From Candidatus Omnitrophota bacterium (GTDB lineage Bacteria > Omnitrophota > Gorgyraeia > Gygaellales > Profunditerraquicolaceae): a stretch of 43,971 nucleotides of DNA. Location of the stretch: positions 67,583-111,553 of the forward strand of contig JAKQWZ010000064.1 in assembly GCA_029561735.1 (NCBI GenBank), written 5' to 3'. The notes beneath the pieces are model-generated. The model saw only the letters and a list, made by a program, of their open reading frames with translations. It searched no databases and was not told the DNA's origin. Each line of letters starts with the position of its first letter. Within the stretch, counting starts at the first letter, position 1. Shown piece by piece: positions 9,670-17,979 of this stretch. A program made the position numbers and the translations under genes.

Positions 9670-9933
9670 ATGCCCAGACGCAGAACTTCAATAAAAAAGA
9701 CGAGAGTCGATAAAAAAAGGCATCTTCGCAACCTGAAGATCAAAAGAGAGCTGAAGAAGACTTTAAAAAATTTCCAGGAACTCCTCCAGGCTAAAAATAC
9801 CGCTGAAGCAAAAAAGATTTTGGCAAAACTGTTTTCTCAGCTGGATAAAGCCGCAAAAAAACAAATCATCCATCAACGGCTGGCCAACCGCAAAAAATCC
9901 CGTTTAGCTAAAAGCCTATCTAAGGCTGCATAG
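9670..9933 (+). CDS. rpsT: 30S ribosomal protein S20
   Basis: S20 binds 16S rRNA early in small-subunit assembly. The 87-aa Lys/Arg-rich protein has the typical PRRRTSIKKTRVDKKRHLRN start, helical middle and HQRLANRKKSRLAK end. AAGGAG lies just before the ATG, and a consensus promoter lies upstream. It is the only plus-strand gene in the first 29 kb. Its last 18 bases overlap the 3' end of holA on the other strand, and no terminator separates the two convergent genes. Confidence 0.97.
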   Translation: MPRRRTSIKKTRVDKKRHLRNLKIKRELKKTLKNFQELLQAKNTAEAKKILAKLFSQLDKAAKKQIIHQRLANRKKSRLAKSLSKAA

Positions 9934-10572
9934 GCTGACTACCAGCTTTTCCAAGGCAAACGCGGGCTTCAACCTGCTGGATTTTATATCCAGGTCACAA
10001 CTCAAAAGCAGCTTTAACCTTTTCTTTTTTAGCAAGGCAGCCGCGCTTTGCCTTTCCCAGGCATATCTAAGCCCCCCAAGTATAAACTCCGGCTTTTCTC
10101 CGTTTTCAAGCAACCTGTTTAAGACCTTAAGCGCAGGCTCTAAATGTTTTGACTCTATCTGCCGGCTGAGAGTAAAAGCGTCAATTTGTTCTTGTTCATC
10201 AAAAGAAACTATCTCTGCGAGAGGAGATATCTTTTTAATAAATTCGTCTTTTTTATCACAAATTAGCATATCCAGGACAAGGACTGTCTGGGCAGGGGCT
10301 TTTTTGGCAAAATCAAGAATAAATTTTTTTACATCCGGTTTTAAAAGATGGGCCAGCCGTATGGTTATTACGCGTTTTTTGGCCCTTAAAGGCAGGGAGA
10401 GTATTTTTTCCTGGAGGTCTTGCAGGTTAAGGTCTTTTGCGTAAAATAAATCGCAATTAAACTGGTCAAGCTCTGCGTTAAAGAATTCTCTTTTTAATTC
10501 TTTAAGCCTGTTATCTTTGGAGGCGGAGTCTGTGCCGGTAAATAAAAATACGGGAATTTCTTTTTTTACCAT
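9916..10572 (-). CDS. holA: Short DNA polymerase III delta-subunit-like protein
   Basis: HolA (delta) is the wrench of the clamp loader that opens the sliding clamp. The start VFLFTGTDSASKDNRLKELK and the later PEFILGGLRYAWERQSAAALL match the delta-family pattern. The position right after lptE is also typical. At 218 aa it is much shorter than the usual ~340, with the nucleotide-fold part compressed. It may be a reduced delta or a paralogue. It overlaps lptE by 7 bases and the end of rpsT by 18. Fold assignment is fair; function is inferred. Confidence 0.7.
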   Translation of the reverse strand: MVKKEIPVFLFTGTDSASKDNRLKELKREFFNAELDQFNCDLFYAKDLNLQDLQEKILSLPLRAKKRVITIRLAHLLKPDVKKFILDFAKKAPAQTVLVLDMLICDKKDEFIKKISPLAEIVSFDEQEQIDAFTLSRQIESKHLEPALKVLNRLLENGEKPEFILGGLRYAWERQSAAALLKKKRLKLLLSCDLDIKSSRLKPAFALEKLVVSLCSLR

Positions 10573-11129
10573 GCTTCAACTGTGCGCTCCACTATGCGGC
10601 GGGCCAGATCTGTAATCGCATCCTGTGTAGCCTGGTCATCGGATTTGGCACTGGATCCGGAGGTAAAATAGGTGCTGTCTCCGGTAAACCCATTCTCCTC
10701 CCAGAGTATTTTATCCTCCTGAACATCCCTCAGGCTCATATTAACCACAATATTTATTCTGTATTCGGCTACTGTTTCATTGTCGCTTTGATACCTCAAA
10801 GGATCCCTGCGAAACTGTGTAACCTCCCCCTTCAGTATCAACCGGGCGTTTTCCATTGGCACAGGCTTAAGGTTGCCATCAAATAAATAACGGTCAACTA
10901 CCGCCCGGGTAACGTCAGTCTCCAGCAAGGGCTTATAAGTGCGGTACTTATTGGCAATATATTTTTCCTGCGTAAAATCAACTTTATTGATAAAAGGTTC
11001 CACATAAATAGTGCGGTACTGGCTGACAAATGCCGAATGCGTAGAATATCCGCAGCCGCCAAGCAAGGCCAGAGAAGCTGACAAAAGGGCAAATGATAAA
11101 ACTGCAAGCTTATTTTTTCTTTTTAGCAT
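10566..11129 (-). CDS. lptE: LPS-assembly lipoprotein LptE
   Basis: LptE plugs LptD and helps place lipopolysaccharide in the outer membrane. A hydrophobic signal leads to the lipobox LLGGC at about residue 26, then GYSTHS. The family pattern TIYVEPFINK and AVVDRYLFDGNLKPV follows, then beta-rich LILKGEVTQFRRDPLRY. The 187-aa size fits. It overlaps the upstream TPR gene by 20 bases and holA by 7. Its presence supports an LPS-bearing outer membrane. Confidence 0.85.
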   Translation of the reverse strand: MLKRKNKLAVLSFALLSASLALLGGCGYSTHSAFVSQYRTIYVEPFINKVDFTQEKYIANKYRTYKPLLETDVTRAVVDRYLFDGNLKPVPMENARLILKGEVTQFRRDPLRYQSDNETVAEYRINIVVNMSLRDVQEDKILWEENGFTGDSTYFTSGSSAKSDDQATQDAITDLARRIVERTVEAW

Positions 11130-12108
11130 TTTTCTTCTCCGCTTTTTTATCCAGTAATTTTTCTAAAGCCTGCAGCTTCTCAGCAGACTTGGCAGCCCAT
11201 GCAGTATCAGAGTAGGTATTGATGACTTCCTGATAATAGATCTTTGCCGCATCATAGGCCTTCTGCTTCTCATAGAATACCGCGATATTAAAGCTGGCCT
11301 GGGCTTCTTTATCCTGTATTTGGGCTATACTTTTCTCTGCTTCAACAGAGAGCACCGCATCCGGGTGTTCCCGGACAAATTCTGCAAATTTCTGCTTAGC
11401 TTCTTCTGCAGCGCCCTGGTCATACGAAGGGCCGCGCGAAAGAGCAGCGCGGCAGCTGGCTATCTGGAATTTAGACGGTTCAGCCCATTCGCTGGTAGGA
11501 TAATTTGAGATGACTTTGCCAAAAGCCTCCTCTGCTTCATAATAACGCAACAGGCTTTTTAAAACCAGGCCCAATTTATACTGCGCCCTTGGCGCAAACG
11601 GGCCATAAGTGGAATTCTCAATCACCTTATTAAAAATTTCTATGGAAGGGTTCTCAACCGGCAGCACAACACCCATAGCCTTGCGTTTCTCTCCCTGCAT
11701 AAAGGCCTCGCCGATCTTATATTCCCTCTCGATTATTTCCTGAATGCGTTCGGAAAACGGGTATTTATCTATAACCTTCTGGTACTCAAGATAGGCCCAG
11801 TAAAGATTGCCCCGGTCTTCTTCTATCCTGCCCAGATAATACTGGCTTTCCGCTGCCTCAGCTGTCTTGCCGTATGCCTTAAGTAATTTATGGAATTCTT
11901 TTTTCGCATCATCGTATTTTTTTATTTCATAAAAACCTAGCGCGTATTCAAACTGCTCTTTGGGCGTAGGTTTAGGCATATTCTTAGGGTTCACCCATTT
12001 CCCGGATTTAGGCGTCCAAATCCAATAGGGATAAGCCTGGCCTAACCCCAGCCAGAAGAATATAATCAAGCACAAAAATACTTGTCTCATAATCAGTAAC
12101 TTTAACAT
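11110..12108 (-). CDS. BamD-like TPR outer-membrane assembly protein
   Basis: A 332-aa exported protein with a signal peptide ending near LGLGQAYPYW. A short WIWTPKSGKWVNP segment follows, then TPR units such as FEYALGFYEIKKYDDAKKEFHKLL and AQYKLGLVLKSLLRYYEAEEAFGKVI. This is the BamD/YfiO arrangement: TPR scaffold of outer-membrane protein insertion. No lipobox cysteine follows the signal peptide, unlike canonical BamD. An internal ATG at 12090 (MRQVFLCLI) is an equally good start. It lies between the secretin gspD and lptE, so it may also help secretin assembly. The C-terminus is Lys-rich. Confidence 0.75.
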   Translation of the reverse strand: MLKLLIMRQVFLCLIIFFWLGLGQAYPYWIWTPKSGKWVNPKNMPKPTPKEQFEYALGFYEIKKYDDAKKEFHKLLKAYGKTAEAAESQYYLGRIEEDRGNLYWAYLEYQKVIDKYPFSERIQEIIEREYKIGEAFMQGEKRKAMGVVLPVENPSIEIFNKVIENSTYGPFAPRAQYKLGLVLKSLLRYYEAEEAFGKVISNYPTSEWAEPSKFQIASCRAALSRGPSYDQGAAEEAKQKFAEFVREHPDAVLSVEAEKSIAQIQDKEAQASFNIAVFYEKQKAYDAAKIYYQEVINTYSDTAWAAKSAEKLQALEKLLDKKAEKKNAKKKK

Positions 12109-12165
12109 ACCGGGCAGGCTTTGTCAATCCTTCGACACGCCTTGGATCAGAAGAAAACCGGCCCT

Positions 12166-14166
12166 TTATTTATAGACCAGGCTAATCCGGAAATTCTGCT
12201 CTTCTTTAGACATGCCGGGAGGAAAAGCAGGAAAAGGAGCAGCATTTTTAACTGATTTTATGGCTAAAACGTTCAATTTCTGGTTACTTGAAGCGGTAAC
12301 CTTTGGTTCATGCTTAAGCCTGCCGTCGGGAGCAAGAGAAAATGATACTTCCACCTCTCCCTGCTGGCCTTTTGCCCGCTCAAAAGCAGTTAAAGCAGAT
12401 AATTTTTCCGTTATTGCTTTGTAATAAGCCTTATTGGAAGTGGCGCTGGAGGCAGGCAGTAAAGAAGAATTTACTTTTTCAATTATAACTTCTCCCTGTT
12501 CCATCTTTGCCCTGGCCCCGTCATCCGGTTTTATTTCAGAGAAGACCGAGAAGGCACGGTCGCCGGTAATAATATGGGGGGTTAATAAAATAACCAGGTC
12601 TTTTGTTGTCAATTCATCCGAAATATTCCGGAAAAGGTTCCTGATGTAAGGAATATCCCCTAAGAAAGGTATCTTATTTACGGTTTTAGTCCTTTGTTCC
12701 TTCTTAAGCCCTCCTATTATAACAGTAATTCCGTCTTTAATCATAATAGTAGTCTCGGCTTCCGAGGTAGTGACTATTGGCACGGTCGTATCCTGATCCT
12801 GTGATTTTAATGTTTTGTCCTCGGAAGAGCTTATTTCAGGCTTTATCTTCATTGTCACAAAACCATCGCGATTAATAGTCGGGGTGACTGACAGGGATAT
12901 ACCGGTATCCACAAAATTTACGCTTTGGGCAGTGACTTCTGTACCGGTTCCGGCTTGAGAAGTCGTAGACGTTATATATGCCTGTTTGGTGCCTACGTGG
13001 ATCTTCGCCTCTTGATTATTTAAAGCAATAATCCGCGGGCTGGCCAATACCTTTGTATCTCCCACAGTCTGCAGGAGGTCAAGTATGGCTTTATATTCTC
13101 CGGGTTCAGTTACCGAAGCTGTTGAAGAAGTGCCTAAGAAAAGCTGGCTGGCCCCGGACATCGGCATCGCGGCACTGATCCTGAAATATTTGCGTATCCA
13201 ATAATCCCAATTAACGCCCATAACAAACTTATCAGATGGGGTAAGCTCAATTATCTGTGCGTCAATAAGCACCTGCGGAGTCTTATCATCAAAAGCAGTA
13301 ATAATCTTGGCGATCTCATCCAGCCGGAATACGTAATCCGTAATCGCGATCTTATTTGTACGCTCGTCTATTTTTATGGAACCTACGCCTTTGGTTATTG
13401 CATCGGTTAATTTAGCGCTTAGCTTATCAACAGGGGCATAATCCAGATTAAATATCCGGGTCTGAATAGGCAAATCCGTACTCGTGATAAACTCCATCAT
13501 CTCCCTGATTTTATCCGAGGAGTCAATTAAGACTATGGTATTTGACCCCTCATCCACTACTACCCTGCCTAAATTACTTTTAATTTGAGCCAAAGATTTG
13601 GCCAGGTCCGCTGCCCGGGCGTATTTGAGGTTAACGGTCTTGACGATTTTTTTATCCTGAAAACGGCTGCCATAAATAAGCTCATAATCTCGCTGGGTCA
13701 TTACATTGATTATGTTGCCGGTCTTTTCATAAGCCAAATCATTGGAAAAAAGAATAATCTCAAAAGCGTCCCAAACATCCACATCTTTTAAAAACAAAGT
13801 CACCCTGCCGACTACATTTTTACCGACTACGATATTTATTGAGGCGCGGTTGGCCAACATTTTCAGCACATCTACAATGTCCATACCTTTGATATCAAGG
13901 GTAATTTTATTTTTATTTACAAAACTGCCGGCCGCCGGCTCTTTACTAACCACCGGGACAAGAATATTCTGCCGCGCTTGCGGCTGCAGGCCCTGTTCAA
14001 TAGAAATTGCCTCAACCAGCTGCCCCGCGTCGTCATAGCGGACCACTTCAGTCTGCACCTGTTCTTCTTCAGGGAAAAACTCTGCCTGATCCTGTTCATC
14101 CTGGGCAAAAATAAGCCCGCAGAATAAAACAAAAAAGATTATTGCAAAATATAATTTTATTTTCAT
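12166..14166 (-). CDS. gspD: Type II secretion secretin GspD with TonB_C-like tail
   Basis: Secretins form the outer-membrane channel of the T2SS. A signal peptide is followed by an N0/STN-like domain (VTLFLKDVDVWDAFEIILFSNDL, ~110-150). N-domains follow (VNLKYARAADLAKSLAQI; IFNLDYAPVDKLSAKLTDAI), then the secretin core with VPFLGDIPYIRNLFR (~515). The C-terminal ~80 residues (GEVEVSFSLAPDGRLK ... AAPFPAFPPGM) look like a TonB/TolA C-terminal domain rather than the usual pilotin-binding S-domain. Preceded by a structured leader and a GAGGAGG ribosome-binding site, it can be tuned separately from gspC. Confidence 0.92.
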   Translation of the reverse strand: MKIKLYFAIIFFVLFCGLIFAQDEQDQAEFFPEEEQVQTEVVRYDDAGQLVEAISIEQGLQPQARQNILVPVVSKEPAAGSFVNKNKITLDIKGMDIVDVLKMLANRASINIVVGKNVVGRVTLFLKDVDVWDAFEIILFSNDLAYEKTGNIINVMTQRDYELIYGSRFQDKKIVKTVNLKYARAADLAKSLAQIKSNLGRVVVDEGSNTIVLIDSSDKIREMMEFITSTDLPIQTRIFNLDYAPVDKLSAKLTDAITKGVGSIKIDERTNKIAITDYVFRLDEIAKIITAFDDKTPQVLIDAQIIELTPSDKFVMGVNWDYWIRKYFRISAAMPMSGASQLFLGTSSTASVTEPGEYKAILDLLQTVGDTKVLASPRIIALNNQEAKIHVGTKQAYITSTTSQAGTGTEVTAQSVNFVDTGISLSVTPTINRDGFVTMKIKPEISSSEDKTLKSQDQDTTVPIVTTSEAETTIMIKDGITVIIGGLKKEQRTKTVNKIPFLGDIPYIRNLFRNISDELTTKDLVILLTPHIITGDRAFSVFSEIKPDDGARAKMEQGEVIIEKVNSSLLPASSATSNKAYYKAITEKLSALTAFERAKGQQGEVEVSFSLAPDGRLKHEPKVTASSNQKLNVLAIKSVKNAAPFPAFPPGMSKEEQNFRISLVYK

Positions 14167-14265
14167 ATATCCTCCTCGCGCTAGATACGCGCACCCCGGC
14201 TTATTTGCCCCGAAAAGGGCACCTTGACATAAATGATTGCAGGGTGCCTTTAGCGCCAGCCGCCC
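14167..14265 (-). promoter_or_regulatory. Structured leader between gspC and gspD
   Basis: This 99-base gap can fold on the minus strand. GCGCTA near the gspC stop pairs with TAGCGC next to the gspD ribosome-binding site. GGCACC pairs with GGTGCC, and TGCCC with GGGCA. CGCG...CGCG beside the ribosome-binding site offers a competing hairpin. It does not match the c-di-GMP GEMM riboswitch pattern I checked. Confidence 0.4.
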
Positions 14266-14886
14266 TTAAAGATAAAGTTCATATCGCTGGCCGCGGTAAT
14301 TTAGTATAATCTTGCCTTCCTGTATATCTTCAACCTGAAATTCTCCGATAAACTGCCCCTTAACCACATAGGAAGTCCTCTGGGTCCTCTTATCCTCGAT
14401 AATTGCCTGAGGGTTTTCTCCGGCCATGATCCCGACCAGATTCATATCTTTGATCAGATTAGAATTTATCGCGGCAGAAGCTGCACCTTCCGGGCCTGCC
14501 TGACCAAATATCTGCTTACCTGATATTGATTGTCCGTAATAGTCAAACGGCTCAATTTTCTGCCTTATACTTTCTTTTTCCGAAACCTGGCTTTGAGGCT
14601 GAATTCCAGGCGGAGTGATTTTCTTCGGCGCCACAAACGGATAAACAAATGAAATCAATAAGTAAAGGCAAGCTAGGGCTAATCCGGCAATTAAAAGTTT
14701 TTCGATATTTATTAAAGTAACGAATTTACCGATCCTGAAATACGTTTTTTTGTCAAATTCAGCCTTAAAATCCGGGGCCCTTGAGCGGCCATTAACTGAT
14801 GCAGCCGGCTTAGGTTCAGCCTTGCCCTTGCCCCTGATCAATCTTAAGAGTTTTTCTTCCGGGGTCATATTGTCTCTGGCACTCAT
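14266..14886 (-). CDS. gspC: GspC-like T2SS inner-membrane linker
   Basis: GspC links the inner-membrane platform to the secretin. A ~55-residue cytoplasmic N-terminus is followed by one membrane segment (LLIAGLALACLYLLISFVYPF, ~65-85). The periplasmic homology-region domain follows (LVGIMAGENPQAIIEDKRTQRTSYVVKGQFI ... ILNYRGQRYELYL). There is no PDZ domain, so at 206 aa it is the short form. It overlaps the ExeA-like ATPase by 4 bases and precedes gspD, which fits the T2SS role. Confidence 0.8.
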   Translation of the reverse strand: MSARDNMTPEEKLLRLIRGKGKAEPKPAASVNGRSRAPDFKAEFDKKTYFRIGKFVTLINIEKLLIAGLALACLYLLISFVYPFVAPKKITPPGIQPQSQVSEKESIRQKIEPFDYYGQSISGKQIFGQAGPEGAASAAINSNLIKDMNLVGIMAGENPQAIIEDKRTQRTSYVVKGQFIGEFQVEDIQEGKIILNYRGQRYELYL

Positions 14887-15701
14887 ACTTTCGCCTCTTC
14901 GCGGATAAGCCCGTTTATTATCTGGGCATCAACCAGCGGGCTGTCATTCATCACTGCGGATTCCAGCGCGTCATGACAGAGCATGGCAATACGCCGCGGA
15001 TACCCTTGAGTATGTTGGTAAATAAGCCTGACTGCCTCATCGGTAAATAAGGCATTCTGATTATCATAGCCGGCGGCTTTAAGCCTAAACTGGATCAATT
15101 CATTTGTTTCGCTGTCATCAAGAGGATTAATCGTATATTTTAAGGCGACCCGGTCCATAAAATTACGGATACGTTTTACCCGCGGCAATAATTCTACCTG
15201 CGCCATTATGACTAACTGCAATAATTTATATTCATTGGTCTCAAAATTAAGCAGGGTGCGCAAAACCTCAAGGTTTTCCTGGGTAATCTTCTGGGCCTCG
15301 TCAATAAGAAGAACTATGGTTTTATTTTCCTCCACGCCTTTTTGAAAAAGATATTTTTCAAGGGCCTCTTTAAAATCCATAGTAGATTTAAATTCCGGCA
15401 CAATATCAAACATCTTTACCAGGCTGTACAGAAATTGGAATTCTGATTTAAAACTGGGGTCAAGTATCAGGTGGAAGATGAAATCCGGTTCATCTTTGAA
15501 GGTCTGCAAAAGCGTGCGCGAAAGCGTAGTTTTCCCGGTACCCACATCTCCGAGTACTAAACAAAGCCCGCGGCGCAAGCGTATAGCGATCTCTAAACGT
15601 TTAAGCGCAGTATTATGGCTGGTAGAATGATAAAAAAATTCCGGGTCAGGGCTGGTAGAAAACGGCTCCTTGTTCAGGCCCAAAACTTTATAATAACTCA
15701 T
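14883..15701 (-). CDS. ExeA/GspA-like AAA ATPase
   Basis: ExeA-family ATPases help secretins assemble or cross peptidoglycan. The 272-aa protein starts MSYYKVLGLNKEPFSTSPDPEFFY, the standard start of this family. It has Walker A GDVGTGKTTLSR (~50), Walker B IVLLIDEAQKI (~130) and the arginine-finger/sensor part QGYPRRIAMLC (~245). The peptidoglycan-binding C-terminal domain of Aeromonas ExeA is missing, as in many short homologues. It overlaps both the MerR-like gene upstream and gspC downstream, so it belongs to the secretin half of the T2SS. Confidence 0.88.
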   Translation of the reverse strand: MSYYKVLGLNKEPFSTSPDPEFFYHSTSHNTALKRLEIAIRLRRGLCLVLGDVGTGKTTLSRTLLQTFKDEPDFIFHLILDPSFKSEFQFLYSLVKMFDIVPEFKSTMDFKEALEKYLFQKGVEENKTIVLLIDEAQKITQENLEVLRTLLNFETNEYKLLQLVIMAQVELLPRVKRIRNFMDRVALKYTINPLDDSETNELIQFRLKAAGYDNQNALFTDEAVRLIYQHTQGYPRRIAMLCHDALESAVMNDSPLVDAQIINGLIREEAKV

Positions 15702-15909
15702 CCTTAATTTCCTTTAAAGATTTGGATTGTTTTCTTAATTTCCGGATTTTCTCTAAAAATAATAAGGAAGAATCATCAAAATAACGATAACGTGTTTCAA
15801 GGCTGCGGCTTTTTTCTTTAAGCAGGCCGATTTTAAGGTAGAACTTAAGCGTATGAATAGAATAGCCGCTTAATCGAGCTAAGTCTTTGATAAGATATAT
15901 GTTAGAAAT
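15688..15909 (-). CDS. MerR-family DNA-binding regulator with non-canonical start
   Basis: Not in the ORF track because there is no ATG, GTG or TTG. The frame reads IYLIKDLARLSGYSIHTLKFY and then LKEKSRSLETRYRYFDD, a classic MerR winged HTH (about 73 aa, DNA-binding part only). TAG lies upstream in frame. GGGGAGG is 4 bases before ATT 15909 and 13 before ATA 15900, so ATT is the best candidate start. It overlaps the ExeA-like gene by 14 bases. A strong promoter lies about 30 bases upstream. Likely the regulator of the secretin half of the T2SS. Confidence 0.75.
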   Translation of the reverse strand: MSNIYLIKDLARLSGYSIHTLKFYLKIGLLKEKSRSLETRYRYFDDSSLLFLEKIRKLRKQSKSLKEIKDELL

Positions 15910-15937
15910 ATTTCCTCCCCTTGCTCTCTAACTAGGG

Positions 15938-15966
15938 AGTGTATCAACTTTCTACCCCTTTGTCAA
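15938..15966 (-). promoter_or_regulatory. Sigma70-type promoter of the merR-gspA-C-D operon
   Basis: On the minus strand, TTGACA, a 17-base spacer and TACACT. The predicted start near 15931 leaves a leader of about 22 bases before the MerR-like frame. The promoter separates this operon from the upstream gspE-M genes. Confidence 0.82.
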
Positions 15967-15973
15967 GAACAAA

Positions 15974-16513
15974 TTAATCTGCTGCTGAAAACTGGGAGAT
16001 TATAAAGATACCTTCTAATGCAGTTGAACCGGAGCGGGAGTTGAGCTGGAATTTTTTTATCTTGAGCACGGAAAGAGAATTTTCTATTTCGTAAATAAAC
16101 CTTAGAAAACTTTCCAAGTTGGCCTCTGCCCTGACATCAATATAAAGGGCAGATCCGCCTTTCTGACTCTGCGGCCTGATATCAATAATGTGCACGCGGC
16201 TGGCTTTGGCCAGATTTTCTATCTCTGATAAAGACGACACTATGCCGCTTTCGTTGTCTTGCGGAAGTTTTAACTGCGGAGCAAAAGTATTATATCTATG
16301 CATTATATAATCCTTTTGCGATAATAGGCGGGCATAGTTTTTGAGTTTCGAACGGGCCAGATTAATCTCCCTGTTTAAAGTATCATTCCTCTGTAAAAGC
16401 GGATAAAGTAGCAAGTTGAATACCGCGGCAAAGGCCATAACGCCGATAGCCAAATAAAGCATAAGCTGTTCTCTTTTATTCAAGAATTTTTGCATAATCA
16501 TCTTTTTTGGCAA
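15974..16513 (-). CDS. gspM: GspM/PilO-like T2SS inner-membrane protein
   Basis: GspM partners GspL in the inner-membrane platform. The 179-aa protein has a short cytoplasmic start and one membrane helix (LMLYLAIGVMAFAAVFNLLLYPLL, ~17-40). A coiled coil (NDTLNREINLARSKLKNYARLL) and a ferredoxin-like periplasmic domain (VHIIDIRPQ ... LYIDVRAEANLESFLRFIYEIE) follow. This is the PilO/GspM layout. It overlaps gspL by 16 bases and is the last gene before the next promoter. Confidence 0.82.
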   Translation of the reverse strand: MPKKMIMQKFLNKREQLMLYLAIGVMAFAAVFNLLLYPLLQRNDTLNREINLARSKLKNYARLLSQKDYIMHRYNTFAPQLKLPQDNESGIVSSLSEIENLAKASRVHIIDIRPQSQKGGSALYIDVRAEANLESFLRFIYEIENSLSVLKIKKFQLNSRSGSTALEGIFIISQFSAAD

Positions 16514-17937
16514 ATAATCTCAAAATCAACCTCTTCGCCCTGGCCGGTATTTTTTTTAGTAGCATACCTTACTTTTACTCCAAACCTTGAGAGGGCCGCA
16601 GACTGTTCCAGCTGCGGCACCAGATTAAATACGGAATTCAAATCTGCCGCATTACCGCGCAATACGATTTGTCCGTCGCTGTCAAAACTTAAAGATACCA
16701 GCTGAATTCCGGAAGGCAGCGACTGGAATACCCCGCGGATCATATCCATGGTGGAAGGTTTTTTTGAAGAGCGCCTTTCCAATATTTTGAGCCGTTTATC
16801 CATTTCCTCCAGCGGCCTGGCTTCTTTATTTATTTTGTTTATCTCCTGCTTAATTTTTTTTAGATATAACGATTTATTGCGGAGGCTTTGAGACAGGCCT
16901 AAAACAAACAATAGAATTATTGCCGCGCTTAATGCGCCAAGGCGGAATATTTCTTTTTTCTGCAGGGACCTTTTACTCACGTCTTTCAAGCCCGGCGGCA
17001 GCATATTAAGCGATTCAGGCAGCTCTTCCAACGCCAAGCCAAAAAGCGCCGCAAAAGACAGGTTAGTTGCGTTAATTTTATTTAATATCTGCGGCGAGAT
17101 CTTTAGCTTCTCTTCATAAGCCAAAGGCTCTGCGGCCAGGCCAGCGGTGCTAGTTAAATACTGCGCTAACTGGCTGGATAATCCGCTTTGGCCGAAAATC
17201 AGGATCTTCTGCGGCAATACTTTAGAAACCTCTTTTGCATAAGCCTCACGGGTCCTTTTGATCTCATCCGCAAAATGCTCCTGCCACACAGGGTCATCCC
17301 TGTTAAAACGGAATGACCGGCTGAATAAAGACTTACGGGCGCTGATAATGGCTAATTCTGCCTGTTGCTGATCCAGGTCCGCCAGCATAACAACAGACTG
17401 GTCATGCGGATACAGGTATGCATAAAGGTTAACCAGGCCGTAAGAACTCAAACCGACAGTAATCCCGGTGGCTTTTAAAGACTGGATGATTTTAATAAAA
17501 CGCTCTATTATATCCCTGTGTACTATTGATAAATTCACATGGGAATAACCGTCTCGTAAAGTTGTAATAATCTGATAAGCAGTGATTAATTCATCCTGCT
17601 GATAGGGGATATAGCGCGGGGCCTGCAAATTGGCTATGCGCTCTATCTCTGCCGGCTGAGTGCTGGGGATCTTTATGTAACGGCAGGTAGATTTATTGCG
17701 GTTCAGGGCTATGATCACCGGCTCATTATTATAGCCGAGGCGCTTGAATACCTGAGCTATTCTTTCAGCCAGCATTTTATCGTCGAGATTTACAGGAAAC
17801 TGCTCAAATTCAATGCCGGAAAATTCTTTCCGGCCCAAACTGCCCAAAGAGCACTTAACGGCCTTTAAGGCGCCTTCGCTAATCTGGCAGGCATATATAG
17901 CAGTCTTATTTTTTGAGCTTAGCAGTCGCTTAAACAT
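16498..17937 (-). CDS. gspL: GspL-like platform protein (PilM-PilN fusion)
   Basis: GspL anchors the GspE ATPase to the platform. The first ~300 residues form an actin-like cytoplasmic domain (TAIYACQISEGALKAVK ... IKIPSTQPAEIERI). A membrane helix follows (LGALSAAIILLFVLGLSQSL, ~335-355). Next come a coiled coil and a PilN-like periplasmic domain (LPSGIQLVSLSFDSDGQIVLRGNA). In type IV pili these are separate PilM and PilN proteins; the single chain of 479 aa is the T2SS arrangement. It follows gspK after 42 bases. Confidence 0.86.
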   Translation of the reverse strand: MFKRLLSSKNKTAIYACQISEGALKAVKCSLGSLGRKEFSGIEFEQFPVNLDDKMLAERIAQVFKRLGYNNEPVIIALNRNKSTCRYIKIPSTQPAEIERIANLQAPRYIPYQQDELITAYQIITTLRDGYSHVNLSIVHRDIIERFIKIIQSLKATGITVGLSSYGLVNLYAYLYPHDQSVVMLADLDQQQAELAIISARKSLFSRSFRFNRDDPVWQEHFADEIKRTREAYAKEVSKVLPQKILIFGQSGLSSQLAQYLTSTAGLAAEPLAYEEKLKISPQILNKINATNLSFAALFGLALEELPESLNMLPPGLKDVSKRSLQKKEIFRLGALSAAIILLFVLGLSQSLRNKSLYLKKIKQEINKINKEARPLEEMDKRLKILERRSSKKPSTMDMIRGVFQSLPSGIQLVSLSFDSDGQIVLRGNAADLNSVFNLVPQLEQSAALSRFGVKVRYATKKNTGQGEEVDFEIICQKR

Positions 17938-17979
17938 TTAATATATTTTATCTTACTATAAAATAGGCTGAATTCAAAG

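Noticed and set aside
14167-14265. c-di-GMP (GEMM) riboswitch before gspD
   Set aside because: Such switches often precede T2SS and competence genes, but the conserved loops were not found; only generic stems can be supported.
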